From Providencia rettgeri (lineage in GTDB: Bacteria > Pseudomonadota > Gammaproteobacteria > Enterobacterales > Enterobacteriaceae), in assembly GCF_041075285.1 (NCBI RefSeq), contig NZ_CP163512.1, positions 682,001 through 746,000 on the forward strand: DNA of 64,000 bases, in the 5' to 3' direction. Positions 1 through 9,085 of this stretch are shown in pieces; the first letter of the stretch is position 1, and each line of letters begins with the position of its first letter. The notes beneath the pieces are model-generated. The model was not told the origin of the DNA. It ran no database searches and saw only the letters and a program-made list of their open reading frames with translations. The translations under genes were made by a program, and so were the position numbers.

Positions 1-1088
1 ATAAAGTGAAAACAGGCTCGCTGATCATGACCTTTGAAGTGGCCGGTGCAGCACCTGCTGCGGCGCCTGTTGCTCAAGCCAGCGCTCCTGCTCCAGCAGC
101 AACGCCAACTGCGGCGGCTTCTGCGCCAACGAAAGCGGCTGATAGCAAAAATGAGTTTGTTGAGAACGACGCATACATTCATGCAACACCGGTTATTCGC
201 CGCTTAGCGCGTGAATTTGGTGTGAACTTAGCAAAAGTGAAAGGTACAGGTCGTAAAGGCCGTATCTTGCGTGAAGACGTTCAAGCTTACGTTAAAGAGG
301 CCGTGAAGCGTGCTGAGTCTCCAGCAGCGGCAGGTGGCGGGTTACCGGGTATGCTGCCATGGCCGAAAGTGGATTACAGCAAGTTCGGCGAAGTAGAAGA
401 GGTTGAACTGGGCCGCATCCAAAAAATCTCGGGTGCTAACCTGAGCCGCAACTGGGTGATGATCCCGCACGTTACGCTGATGGAAGAAGTGGATACCACT
501 GAAGTTGAAGAATTCCGTAAGCAGCAAAATAAAGAAGCAGAGAAGAAAAAACTGGACGTGAAAATCACGCCACTGGTTTTTGTTATGAAAGCCGTTGCTC
601 GTGCTTTGGAAGAAATGCCGCGCTTTAACAGTTCGATTTCTGAAGATGCACAGCGTCTGTTCCTGAAAAAATATATCAACATTGGTATCGCGGTTGATAC
701 GCCAAATGGCTTAGTTGTTCCTGTCTTCAAGGACGTGAACAAAAAAGGCATTTTAGAGTTATCTCGCGAACTGATGGAAGTTTCTAAGAAAGCGCGTGCA
801 GGTAAACTGACTGCGGCTGATATGCAAGGCGGCTGTTTCACTATCTCTAGCCTTGGTGGTATCGGTACAACCGGTTTTGCACCAATCGTGAACGCACCAG
901 AAGTGGCTATTATGGGGCTGTCACGTTCTTCAATGAAACCTGTTTGGAATGGTAGCGAGTTTGTTCCTCGCCTGATGCTGCCTATGTCACTGTCCTTTGA
1001 CCATCGTGTTATCGATGGGGCTGATGGAGCACGCTTCATCACCTTAGTAGGGCAATTAATGAGCGATATTCGCCGTTTAGTGATGTAA
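1..1088 (+). CDS. aceF: Pyruvate dehydrogenase E2, dihydrolipoyl acetyltransferase (5' truncated by window)
   Basis: The E2 core of the pyruvate dehydrogenase complex transfers the acetyl group from lipoyl-lysine to CoA. The reading frame is open from base 3 and the true start lies before the window; about 361 C-terminal residues are visible. In order they show the end of a lipoyl domain (KTGSLIM), an Ala/Pro-rich flexible linker, the peripheral subunit-binding domain (about nt 170-300, with [13 protein letters not shown] and [13 protein letters not shown]), and the acyltransferase domain carrying the catalytic HRVIDGADG motif near nt 1005-1025. lpd follows in the same direction after a terminator hairpin, as in the E. 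coli aceE-aceF-lpd cluster. The family assignment is very secure; the number of lipoyl domains cannot be seen. Confidence 0.97.
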   Translation, partial: KVKTGSLIMTFEVAGAAPAAAPVAQASAPAPAATPTAAASAPTKAADSKNEFVENDAYIHATPVIRRLAREFGVNLAKVKGTGRKGRILREDVQAYVKEAVKRAESPAAAGGGLPGMLPWPKVDYSKFGEVEEVELGRIQKISGANLSRNWVMIPHVTLMEEVDTTEVEEFRKQQNKEAEKKKLDVKITPLVFVMKAVARALEEMPRFNSSISEDAQRLFLKKYINIGIAVDTPNGLVVPVFKDVNKKGILELSRELMEVSKKARAGKLTAADMQGGCFTISSLGGIGTTGFAPIVNAPEVAIMGLSRSSMKPVWNGSEFVPRLMLPMSLSFDHRVIDGADGARFITLVGQLMSDIRRLVM

Positions 1089-1095
1089 TTAATAG

Positions 1096-1124
1096 GACCG
1101 GCTGATAGGCCGGTCTGTTTTATT
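1096..1124 (+). terminator. Rho-independent terminator after aceF
   Basis: A 7-bp perfect stem (GACCGGC with GCCGGTC, loop TGATAG) is followed by a T-rich run. It lies 8 bases after the aceF stop, so lpd probably relies partly on its own promoter in 1125-1290. Confidence 0.8.
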
Positions 1125-1292
1125 TAGGCTGAGGCAGAATTTTTTGCTGCTGCTACAAAAGGTTGGGAGTTACATCACGAAATGAGCCTTTTCAGGGTGT
1201 TAACAATTCTGTAAACTGCTCTCGGTGTGTACTTTTCCAGTGGAAGATCGTTTATTCAGCAGTACCGCTGGACAAAACAAAAAGAGGTCATG

Positions 1293-2720
1293 ATGAGTAC
1301 TGAAATTAAAGCCCAAGTCGTTGTGCTTGGTGCAGGCCCAGCAGGCTATTCTGCGGCTTTCCGTTGCGCTGACTTAGGTTTAGAAACTGTTTTAGTAGAA
1401 CGTTATTCAACCCTTGGTGGTGTTTGTTTAAACGTTGGTTGTATCCCTTCTAAAGCTTTACTCCATGTTGCAAAAGTAATCGAAGAAGCAAAAGCTTTAG
1501 CAGAACACGGTATCGTTTTTGGTGAGCCAAAAACCGACATTTCCAAAGTTCGCTTATGGAAAGAGAAAGTGATTAATCAGCTGACTGGTGGTCTGGCTGG
1601 TATGGCGAAAGGCCGTAAAGTTAACGTAGTTAACGGCTTCGGTAAATTCACTGGTGCTAATACGCTGGTTGTTGAAGGTGAAAATGGTAGTACAACTATC
1701 AATTTCGATAACGCAATCATTGCAGCGGGTTCACGTCCAATTCAATTACCATTTATTCCTCATGAAGACCCACGTATTTGGGATTCAACTGATGCGTTAG
1801 AATTGAAAGAAGTTCCTGAGCGCCTTCTGGTTATGGGGGGGGGGATCATCGGTTTAGAAATGGGAACTGTGTATCATGCTCTGGGTTCTCAAATCGATGT
1901 GGTTGAAATGTTTGACCAAGTCATCCCTGCGGCGGATAAAGACGTGGTTAAAGTCTTCACCAAACAAATCAGTAAAAAATTCAATCTGCTGTTAGAAACA
2001 AAAGTCACCGCAGTTGAAGCAAAAGAAGACGGTATCTACGTTTCTATGGAAGGCAAAAAAGCGTCCGCAGAACCACAACGTTACGATGCTGTCTTAGTGG
2101 CTATTGGTCGTGTCCCTAACGGTAAAAATTTAGATGCTGGGAAAGCCGGCGTTGAAGTTGACGATCGCGGCTTTATCCATGTGGATAAACAAATGCGTAC
2201 TAACGTGCCGCATATCTTCGCAATTGGTGATATCGTTGGTCAACCAATGTTGGCTCACAAAGGTGTTCACGAAGGTCACGTTGCCGCAGAGGTTATCTCT
2301 GGTCTGAAACACTACTTTGACCCGAAAGTTATTCCATCTATCGCTTATACTGAGCCAGAAGTTGCTTGGGTTGGTTTAACTGAGAAAGAAGCGAAAGAGA
2401 AAAATATTAGCTACGAAGTGGCAACTTTCCCATGGGCGGCATCAGGTCGTGCGATCGCCTCTGACTGCTCTGAAGGTATGACTAAACTGATTTTCGACAA
2501 ACAATCTAACCGTGTTATTGGTGGTGCGGTTGTCGGCGTGAACGGTGGCGAATTACTGGGTGAAATCGGCCTAGCAATCGAAATGGGTTGTGATGCAGAA
2601 GATTTAGCATTAACTATCCATGCTCACCCAACACTGTATGAATCAATTGGTATGGCAGCAGAGATCTACGAAGGTAGCATCACTGACTTACCAAACGCGA
2701 AAGCGAAAAAGAAAAAGTAA
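1293..2720 (+). CDS. lpd: Dihydrolipoyl dehydrogenase (E3)
   Basis: E3 reoxidises dihydrolipoamide with FAD and NAD+ and is shared by the pyruvate and 2-oxoglutarate dehydrogenase complexes and the glycine cleavage system (gcvTHP lies at 22.6-27.4 kb here). The 475-residue length matches the family. Visible motifs are an N-terminal FAD-binding VVVLGAGPAGYSAA, the redox-active disulfide GGVCLNVGCIPS, a second Rossmann GGGIIGLEMG, and the C-terminal His-Glu pair in HAHPTLYE. The start is the second of two adjacent ATGs because it gives the family N-terminus MSTEIKAQV and sits 5 bases after an AAAGAGG ribosome-binding site. The Rossmann glycines are encoded by an uninterrupted run of ten G (1835-1844), which is unusual. 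Confidence 0.97.
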   Translation: MSTEIKAQVVVLGAGPAGYSAAFRCADLGLETVLVERYSTLGGVCLNVGCIPSKALLHVAKVIEEAKALAEHGIVFGEPKTDISKVRLWKEKVINQLTGGLAGMAKGRKVNVVNGFGKFTGANTLVVEGENGSTTINFDNAIIAAGSRPIQLPFIPHEDPRIWDSTDALELKEVPERLLVMGGGIIGLEMGTVYHALGSQIDVVEMFDQVIPAADKDVVKVFTKQISKKFNLLLETKVTAVEAKEDGIYVSMEGKKASAEPQRYDAVLVAIGRVPNGKNLDAGKAGVEVDDRGFIHVDKQMRTNVPHIFAIGDIVGQPMLAHKGVHEGHVAAEVISGLKHYFDPKVIPSIAYTEPEVAWVGLTEKEAKEKNISYEVATFPWAASGRAIASDCSEGMTKLIFDKQSNRVIGGAVVGVNGGELLGEIGLAIEMGCDAEDLALTIHAHPTLYESIGMAAEIYEGSITDLPNAKAKKKK

Positions 2721-2752
2721 TTTTCTTTTTTAGCAAGTAACGGATGAATTGA

Positions 2753-2784
2753 AGGCTAAAGCAGAAATGTTTTGGCCTTTTTTA
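2753..2784 (+). terminator. Rho-independent terminator after lpd
   Basis: The 8-bp stem AGGCTAAA with TTTTGGCCT (one G-U pair) is followed by a T run. It ends the lpd transcript. Confidence 0.8.
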
Positions 2785-2882
2785 TTTTAATTAGTAAAAC
2801 AGTATCAACTTATTTTCTTAATTATATAAATATTATGATTGCTATAATTTTGATATTCACACTTAGTTGGCTATAAAAAATT

Positions 2883-3159
2883 TTGAATTTAATTTCTTTG
2901 CTGTTTTTAAATGACAACAAGGATGTTAATTATGCTTTAGATAGATACAATGATTATTACAGTTTCACCTTTACCTCCTTGAGCTCGATGAACAAAGAGT
3001 TAAGCAATATTCAATTCAAGTTTCTAATAGAAAAATGAAATTAAAGAGTTAGTTGAATATGATAATAGTCGATCTGGCATTCAAATAGGAAATAAGACGT
3101 TAATTGAAATACCTGCGGTTCTATGGAAAGATGAATCCGGAAAATATGTAGCTTGCTAA
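2883..3159 (+). pseudogene. Decayed gene remnant, function unknown
   Basis: Between lpd and the VOC gene a protein-like reading can be followed only by changing frame twice. It begins as a frame reading NDNKDVNYALDRYNDYYSF (about 2910-2966), continues in a second frame reading LELDEQRVKQYSIQVSNRK (to about 3033), then in a third as NEIKELVEYDNSRSG and on to a stop at 3157-3159. The second shift lies in an A run at 3031-3035 and looks like loss of one A. No start codon or ribosome-binding site is obvious; TTG at 2883 only marks the open frame. I do not recognise the family. It could also be chance, but the amino-acid character is coherent across all three pieces. Confidence 0.4.
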
Positions 3160-3421
3160 ATTTTCTGTTTAATTAGTTTTAGGTCAATAAAAAATTCCTT
3201 AGATTAACCTGTAAATAGTTCTGCATATTTACAGGTTCAATATATCAGCTATTCTTCGCTATTTATCTGAAAAAATATAATATAATCTGACTTGATGACG
3301 TTAATGGTGTAAGTAATGGCAGATCTGTTCATTGTTTAAACTTCATCTGTATCTACTAGCTTCGCTCATTCGTGTAAACTAAACAGAATAATTCATCTAA
3401 ACATATCAATAAGAAAGTTCA

Positions 3422-3772
3422 ATGAAACTAAAACCGACTGCAATTTTAATTCACGTACCTGATGTTCAAGCAGGTTTGGCTTGGTACCAACAAGCTTTTC
3501 CACAAGCTAGAGCAGAATATCTACCGGAATTCGATTTCACCTTATTACATGTCGAGGACTTCACGATTGAGGTGGTGCAAGCGGATGAAAAAGTCAGTGA
3601 AGGTAAAAAAGGGACTGTATTGTATTGGCAAGTCGATAATTTTGATTTAGCTTTTGAGCATTTCACTCAGTTAGGGGCTAAGTGCTATCGCGGACCGATG
3701 TTAATCGATTGTAGCAACCGCATGTGCCAGTTTGTTGATCCCTTCGGAAACTTGCTTGGAATTAAAGGTTAA
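3422..3772 (+). CDS. VOC (glyoxalase/bleomycin-resistance/dioxygenase) superfamily protein
   Basis: This 116-residue single-domain protein has the vicinal oxygen chelate fold pattern: an N-terminal strand ILIHVPDVQAGLAWYQQAFP and a C-terminal MCQFVDPFGNLLGIKG, the usual closing strand of the family. Members bind a metal through His/Glu residues and act as lyases, dioxygenases or drug-binding proteins. The substrate here cannot be told, and small family members often dimerise. It stands alone between lpd and acnB, with its start in the AT-rich context aagttcaATG and no strong ribosome-binding site. E. coli does not have it at this position, so it is an accessory gene. A second, broken VOC gene lies at 8008-8398. 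Confidence 0.8.
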   Translation: MKLKPTAILIHVPDVQAGLAWYQQAFPQARAEYLPEFDFTLLHVEDFTIEVVQADEKVSEGKKGTVLYWQVDNFDLAFEHFTQLGAKCYRGPMLIDCSNRMCQFVDPFGNLLGIKG

Positions 3773-4216
3773 TAAAATCAATTAAATCCTTTAAAAAAAT
3801 TTAAACCAATCGCAATGATTTACCTTATCAATTAATAATATAAATAAAATAGCGATAGAAAATATAATTTGTGATTGCTGATGAAAAAAGGCACTAATTA
3901 GGGTGCGTTAAATTCGAAAATGCATTATAAAAAGTATGGTTTTCTCAGCGTTTTATGATGATAAATAGTATCTTAAGCTGAAAACTAACCCGTAATTAAG
4001 CGTTAAGGCGTAAAGTTAGCAGATAAATGTTACTTTCTTGTGAATGAATTAACATTACGGTTAAATTCTGCTATGCTGAGAGCCCGAAGCTGGGCATAAT
4101 TTTACTGCCATTGAGATTATGCGAGCAAATTCCTCTGACCTGGCACCGGATGATAATTTTGTCAGTTTGGTGCAGACAGCCGGGTATATAAATAACAAAG
4201 AAGCGAGGAGAACGTC
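3773..4216 (+). promoter_or_regulatory. acnB promoter and structured 5' leader
   Basis: This gene-free stretch contains no open frame of note. Its last 140 bases can fold: a 7-bp perfect inverted repeat GCATAAT/ATTATGC (4094-4100 with 4116-4122), and a second arm CTGGCACC (4139-4146) that can pair with GGTGCAG around 4170, with one bulge. The GTG start of acnB follows a clear GAGGAG site. Promoter elements were not resolved. The folding is read by eye, not computed. Confidence 0.45.
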
Positions 4217-6814
4217 GTGCTAGAAGAATACCGTAAGCACGTAGCCGAGCGTGCCGCTCAAGGGATTGTCCCTAAGCCATTAGATGCGTCACAAGTAGCT
4301 GCACTGGTAGAGTTACTGAAAAACCCACCCAAAGGTGAAGAAGATTTCTTGTTAGACCTGCTGACCAACCGCGTTCCCCCTGGTGTTGATGAAGCAGCGT
4401 ACGTAAAAGCTGGATTTTTAGCCGCTATCGCAAAAGGCGAAACTTCCTCCCCTCTGATCTCCCCTGAAAAAGCCATTGAACTGTTAGGTACTATGCAGGG
4501 TGGATATAATATCCATGCACTGATTGAAGCGCTGGATGATGCTAAATTAGCACCTATCGCCGCAAAAGCCCTTTCCCACACTTTATTAATGTTTGATAAC
4601 TTCTATGATGTAGAAGAAAAAGCGAAGGCGGGAAATGTACACGCGAAGCAAGTTATTGAATCATGGGCTAACGCTGATTGGTTCAAAGAACGTCCTGAAT
4701 TAGCAGAAAAAATGACCGTTACGGTCTTTAAAGTGACCGGTGAAACGAATACTGATGACTTATCACCTGCGCCAGATGCATGGTCACGTCCAGATATTCC
4801 TCTGCATGCGCTAGCAATGTTGAAAAACCCGCGTGACGGTATCGTGCCGGATGAGGCGGGCAGTATCGGTCCAATCAAACAAATCGAAGCATTGAGTAAA
4901 AAAGGCTTCCCACTGGCTTATGTTGGTGATGTGGTGGGGACTGGTTCTTCGCGTAAATCTGCGACTAACTCCGTGTTGTGGTTTATGGGTGATGATATCC
5001 CATTTGTACCTAATAAACGCGGCGGCGGTGTGGTATTAGGCGGTAAAATCGCGCCTATCTTCTTTAATACTATGGAAGATGCGGGGGCACTGCCAATCGA
5101 AGTGGATGTGTCTAAACTGAATATGGGTGATGTGATTGATATCTATCCATTTAAAGGTGAAGTCCGTAACCACGAAACCAATGAATTACTCGAAACGTTT
5201 GAATTAAAAACAGATGTATTGATTGATGAAGTACGTGCAGGCGGTCGTATTCCATTGATTATCGGTCGTGGTTTAACCAGCAAAGCGCGTGAATCATTAG
5301 GTTTAGAAGCGACAGATGTGTTCCGTCATGCGAAATCCGTTGCACAAAGCAATCGTGGCTTCTCATTGGCACAAAAAATAGTTGGTCGCGCTTGTGGTCG
5401 CCCAGGTATTCGTCCTGGCGAGTATTGTGAGCCGAAAATGACTTCAGTCGGTTCGCAAGATACGACTGGGCCAATGACACGTGATGAGTTAAAAGACTTA
5501 GCGTGCTTAGGCTTCTCTGCAGATTTAGTAATGCAGTCATTCTGCCATACAGCAGCCTATCCAAAACCCGTTGACGTAACCACTCACCACACATTGCCAG
5601 ACTTTATTATGAATCGCGGTGGTGTTTCTCTGCGTCCGGGTGATGGGATTATCCACTCTTGGTTAAACCGTATGTTGCTACCGGATACCGTTGGTACTGG
5701 CGGTGACTCTCATACGCGTTTCCCAATTGGTATTTCATTCCCTGCGGGTTCAGGTCTGGTTGCATTCGCTGCGGCTACAGGGGTTATGCCTCTGGATATG
5801 CCTGAATCTGTACTAGTTCGCTTTAAAGGCGAAATGCAGCCGGGTATCACATTACGTGATCTTGTCCATGCCATCCCACTGTATGCAATTAAAGATGGTC
5901 TGCTGACAGTTGAGAAAAAAGGTAAGAAAAATATTTTCTCTGGCCGTATTTTAGAAATTGAAGGTTTGCCTGAGCTAAAAGTAGAACAAGCGTTTGAACT
6001 GGCAGATGCCTCTGCTGAGCGTTCAGCGGCAGGTTGCACGATCAAACTGGATAAAGCCCCTATCATTGAATATCTGCAATCGAATATCGTCCTGTTAAAA
6101 TGGATGATCGCAGAAGGCTACGGTGATCGTCGTACTATCGAACGTCGTATTAAGGGCATGGAAAATTGGTTAGCGGATCCTCAACTGCTTGAAGGTGATG
6201 CAGATGCGGAATACGCGGCAGTGATTGAAATTGACCTCAATGAAATCAAAGAGCCCATTTTATGTGCACCAAATGACCCTGATGATGCGCGTTTGCTGTC
6301 TGATGTGCAAAACGAGAAAATCGATGAAGTGTTTATCGGTTCTTGTATGACTAACATCGGCCATTTCCGTGCCGCAGGTAAGCTGTTGGATTCTCATAAA
6401 GGCCAGTTACCAACACGTTTATGGGTTGCGCCACCAACCAAGATGGATGCAGCACAATTAACCGAAGAGGGTTATTACAGCGTATTTGGTAAGAGTGGGG
6501 CGCGAATTGAAGTGCCGGGCTGTTCGCTCTGTATGGGTAACCAAGCTCGCGTCGCTGATGGTGCAACGGTTGTTTCAACGTCAACGCGTAACTTCCCTAA
6601 CCGTTTAGGTACAGGGGCGAATGTGTATCTGGCATCGGCAGAGTTAGCTGCTGTTGCATCACTATTAGGTCGTTTACCTACGCCTGCTGAATACCTGCAA
6701 TATATGGATAAAGTGGACGAAACCGCGGCAGATACCTACCGCTATCTGAACTTTGACCAGTTATCACAATATACCGAAAAAGCGGATGGCGTGATTTTCC
6801 AAACCGCAGTATAA
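4217..6814 (+). CDS. acnB: Bifunctional aconitate hydratase B / 2-methylisocitrate dehydratase
   Basis: This is the main TCA-cycle aconitase, interconverting citrate and isocitrate. AcnB can also hydrate 2-methyl-cis-aconitate in the methylcitrate pathway, whose prpBCD genes lie at 51.5-55.1 kb here. The 865 residues equal the E. coli length and the sequence is near-collinear throughout: N-terminal HEAT-like domain, swivel domain ([11 protein letters not shown]), then the catalytic core. The [4Fe-4S] cysteines are in IGSCMTNIG and GCSLCMGN. The start is GTG, 6 bases after GAGGAG, giving the family N-terminus [15 protein letters not shown] strong terminator follows. In E. coli yacL comes next; here a DUF1266 gene and a broken VOC gene intervene. 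Confidence 0.98.
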   Translation: MLEEYRKHVAERAAQGIVPKPLDASQVAALVELLKNPPKGEEDFLLDLLTNRVPPGVDEAAYVKAGFLAAIAKGETSSPLISPEKAIELLGTMQGGYNIHALIEALDDAKLAPIAAKALSHTLLMFDNFYDVEEKAKAGNVHAKQVIESWANADWFKERPELAEKMTVTVFKVTGETNTDDLSPAPDAWSRPDIPLHALAMLKNPRDGIVPDEAGSIGPIKQIEALSKKGFPLAYVGDVVGTGSSRKSATNSVLWFMGDDIPFVPNKRGGGVVLGGKIAPIFFNTMEDAGALPIEVDVSKLNMGDVIDIYPFKGEVRNHETNELLETFELKTDVLIDEVRAGGRIPLIIGRGLTSKARESLGLEATDVFRHAKSVAQSNRGFSLAQKIVGRACGRPGIRPGEYCEPKMTSVGSQDTTGPMTRDELKDLACLGFSADLVMQSFCHTAAYPKPVDVTTHHTLPDFIMNRGGVSLRPGDGIIHSWLNRMLLPDTVGTGGDSHTRFPIGISFPAGSGLVAFAAATGVMPLDMPESVLVRFKGEMQPGITLRDLVHAIPLYAIKDGLLTVEKKGKKNIFSGRILEIEGLPELKVEQAFELADASAERSAAGCTIKLDKAPIIEYLQSNIVLLKWMIAEGYGDRRTIERRIKGMENWLADPQLLEGDADAEYAAVIEIDLNEIKEPILCAPNDPDDARLLSDVQNEKIDEVFIGSCMTNIGHFRAAGKLLDSHKGQLPTRLWVAPPTKMDAAQLTEEGYYSVFGKSGARIEVPGCSLCMGNQARVADGATVVSTSTRNFPNRLGTGANVYLASAELAAVASLLGRLPTPAEYLQYMDKVDETAADTYRYLNFDQLSQYTEKADGVIFQTAV

Positions 6815-6846
6815 AGCTTAACTAACAGCGAGTTTTATGTGTATAC

Positions 6847-6880
6847 AACCCCAGTAATGATGTTATTGCTGGGGTTTTTT
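6847..6880 (+). terminator. Rho-independent terminator after acnB
   Basis: AACCCCAG pairs with CTGGGGTT, extended by TAAT/ATTG bases, and is followed by six T. It lies 32 bases past the acnB stop. Confidence 0.9.
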
Positions 6881-6927
6881 ACGTATTTTAGTTTATGATT
6901 TAACCCGCGTTTATTTAATATAAATTT

Positions 6928-7845
6928 TTAACTATTTAAAGATTTAGGGAGTAAGCGGTAAGATATGCGAGCTTCTATATCGGGTAACGAAACGGGTGTT
7001 CCATCTTCATAAGTAAAGCCTAACCCTGCAACAGCTCGGGTAAATGAATCTAGGTTAAGGCTTGGTAAATCCATTTCCCAATTTTCTTGAGTGGTTGGGA
7101 AGCGCTCATCCGCCAAGATTTCTTTAATTTTATCAGCAAAGTCCTGCTGATCTTCCGTCCAAGTCGTATCCGTTGCAGCCCAAAACCAGCGAGTATTGAC
7201 AAAGCTCATCCAAAAATCGTCCCAGCTACTATAGATACGCTTGATCATTGATGTTGTGATCAATGACCAATCTTGAGCTTCTTGCTTAGTGATATAACCT
7301 GCCCGGCAGCCATCGAGGCATAATTTACTAAAGCGGGTAAAGTCCCACGCGATATATTTTACGTCGCGGATCCCATTGATATTATTAATCATCATTTCAA
7401 CTTGCCACAGTTGTTCCCGCTTATTTTCTTCACTATCTTCTGAATTTTTTATCTCTTGAGTGAGTACCTCTAACTCATATTCATCGGCATATGCCACACG
7501 ATCGCGAAGAGTATAGTAAGCGTCTGTATGACCAGAGGTGATGAGTATATATAATTGATAAATTAAGTCGTAACGATTAGTGATCCCCCATGCTTGTTTT
7601 AAACCACCATCATGCGGGCCAGGTTCATAATCATTGTAGGCGTGCCCATTAAAGCAGGAATAGGGTAAATTTAAAAATAGCCCCCATTCTTCGGGTTGTA
7701 GTGGTTTCACCTCTAATGAATCGAGTTCGCTGGTTGAGTATAGGGAAGGAGGGCTTTGTTCTCGTTTCTTTCTCGTTTTTTTATTGCTAAATACAGCCCA
7801 AGTTAGACCGAGAACAGCACCTACGGCGATAGTGATGACTGACAT
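6928..7845 (-). CDS. DUF1266 family protein
   Basis: This 305-residue protein has a short N-terminal hydrophobic segment (ITIAVGAVLGLTWAVFS) followed by basic residues, which suggests a membrane anchor with the bulk in the cytoplasm. The C-terminal two thirds carry the DUF1266 pattern: AWGITNRYDLIYQL, a central YIAWDFTRFSKLCLDGCRAGYI, the acidic-aromatic SWDDFWMSFVNTRWFW, and a closing WEMDLPSL segment. E. coli proteins of the YbeU/YbeR group share this domain; no biochemical function is established that I know of. It is convergent with acnB, has a long AT-rich upstream region, and is absent from this position in E. coli, so it is an accessory insertion. Confidence 0.8.
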   Translation of the reverse strand: MSVITIAVGAVLGLTWAVFSNKKTRKKREQSPPSLYSTSELDSLEVKPLQPEEWGLFLNLPYSCFNGHAYNDYEPGPHDGGLKQAWGITNRYDLIYQLYILITSGHTDAYYTLRDRVAYADEYELEVLTQEIKNSEDSEENKREQLWQVEMMINNINGIRDVKYIAWDFTRFSKLCLDGCRAGYITKQEAQDWSLITTSMIKRIYSSWDDFWMSFVNTRWFWAATDTTWTEDQQDFADKIKEILADERFPTTQENWEMDLPSLNLDSFTRAVAGLGFTYEDGTPVSLPDIEARISYRLLPKSLNS

Positions 7846-8007
7846 ATGACTCTCATTAATTTTTCAAATTCAAATATAGAAATCTTTCAAATAATTATCT
7901 GAATAACTATTTTTCATTTGAGTTGTAATTTACATCTTAAGTGAAATAAAAGCGAATATATCGGAAGTATTTTGTTTTTTGTCGCTTTAATAAAGCCATC
8001 ATTGACT

Positions 8008-8398
8008 CTATTTACTATCAGATTCAAGGTACTGGGAAATTTCTATTAAAGTTAAGTCGAAATCTCGTAGATAAATTGACACGATTGAGCCAGTAGCCCA
8101 TGTCCACTTAACAGGTCCTTCGATAATTTCTATGCTCGGTAGCTGAATATGTGCTTGGATTTCAACAAGCGGTTTTTCGCTAATAAAGCATAAATCCAGC
8201 GATCTGGGTACAGGCAAATGCGCTTTAGGTTCGAATTCTTTATCATATTGATGAATATTGATTTTTTTGTCCAAATTACAGGGCAAAACGCTGTTCCCCA
8301 AAAGTCACTACCGACATTTTTAAAACGCGTTGGTAGAAACCAAGGCAAGCATCAAGATGAGTTGTGGTGAGGACTAAATGGTTTAAGGGATTGATCAT
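8008..8398 (-). pseudogene. Broken VOC-family (glyoxalase-like) gene
   Basis: Reading leftward from ATG at 8398, after an AAGAGTG ribosome-binding site, the frame gives MINPLNHLVLTTTHLDACLG and then a typical VOC strand ending RFAL. An in-frame TAA stops it there. A few codons later a one-base gain in a run of seven A (8265-8271) shifts the frame. The rest then reads as the normal family C-terminus, with INIHQYDKEFEPKAHLPVP, LDLCFISEKPL and IVSIYLRDFDLTLIEI. Two independent lesions argue for a real pseudogene rather than a sequencing slip. The intact ancestor would have been about 129 residues. A downstream start could give a 97-residue fragment, but that lacks the first strands of the fold. 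Confidence 0.85.
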
Positions 8399-8578
8399 TG
8401 GCACTCTTATTCAAACGTTCATATTATTTGTCTTAATTTTAAGCGAACTTAATTAATGCTGCTTTGAATCTCATACCTTTATTGAAATATCGCGCAATAG
8501 CCGTTAATACCTCTCAACAAACTTAATTATCTCGCGTTATACTGAACCGTAACGACGCAAAGAGTAGAGGTATTGCAT

Positions 8579-8944
8579 ATGGACTACCAATTTTTCCAAG
8601 ATATTACCGGAGTCATCTCCGCAAAATTCTCGATGGATCATGAGGCGATTGGATATTGGCTGAATGAAGAGGTCAAAAATGACCTTAGTCTGCTTGATAC
8701 TATCGAAGAGAACTATGAAAAAATAAAGGGCAGTGAAAAACAGTGGGAACTGATTGGGCATGAATATACACTGCTGCTTGATGATGAAGAGGTGATGATT
8801 AGAGCGAATCAATTGTCATTTGAAACAGAGGGTCTCGAAGAGGGGATGAGTTACTACGATAATGAAAGCGTTGCTTTTTGTGGTATTGATGACTTCCTAT
8901 TAATGTTAAAGGACTATCGTCAATTTGTTATCGAAAATCGATAA
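8579..8944 (+). CDS. yacL: UPF0231 family protein YacL
   Basis: This 121-residue acidic protein is collinear with E. coli YacL (120 residues): MDYQFFQDITGV, HEYTLLLDDEEVMIRANQL and the EEGMSYYDNES block are all recognisable. The function is unknown. The start is ATG at 8579, eight bases after AGAGG, because it gives the family N-terminus MDYQF; an upstream TTG would add two residues. In E. coli yacL directly follows acnB. Here the pair is separated by about 1.8 kb of accessory sequence, and mscS follows in place of the E. coli neighbours, so a synteny break lies just after this gene. Confidence 0.92.
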   Translation: MDYQFFQDITGVISAKFSMDHEAIGYWLNEEVKNDLSLLDTIEENYEKIKGSEKQWELIGHEYTLLLDDEEVMIRANQLSFETEGLEEGMSYYDNESVAFCGIDDFLLMLKDYRQFVIENR

Positions 8945-9085
8945 ATTAATTTTTTTTAGTGATAAGTTTTGTGTTTTAACAAATTATCGCTATTATTTGC
9001 AGTGAATGGCTTGCTAATTGCCGTTTTAGTGCATCAATGGCGAGTAGAGTATATTTTTGATAACAAAAGCAAAAGGGATAATTAT

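Noticed and set aside
374..1042. 222-residue minus-strand frame inside aceF
   Set aside because: It lies wholly antisense to the conserved acetyltransferase domain and has Ser/Thr-rich shadow composition.
3300..3400. Copy of the gcv palindromic repeat upstream of the VOC gene
   Set aside because: Only a short stretch (AGCTTCGCTCATTCG) matches; the inverted-repeat ends are missing, so it is too weak to call.
3462..3650. 62-residue + strand frame overlapping the VOC gene
   Set aside because: It is an out-of-frame shadow; the VOC frame has the family signature.
4070..4200. TPP-type or other known riboswitch in front of acnB
   Set aside because: Short stretches resemble riboswitch arms, but the conserved cores are not present and no known class controls acnB.
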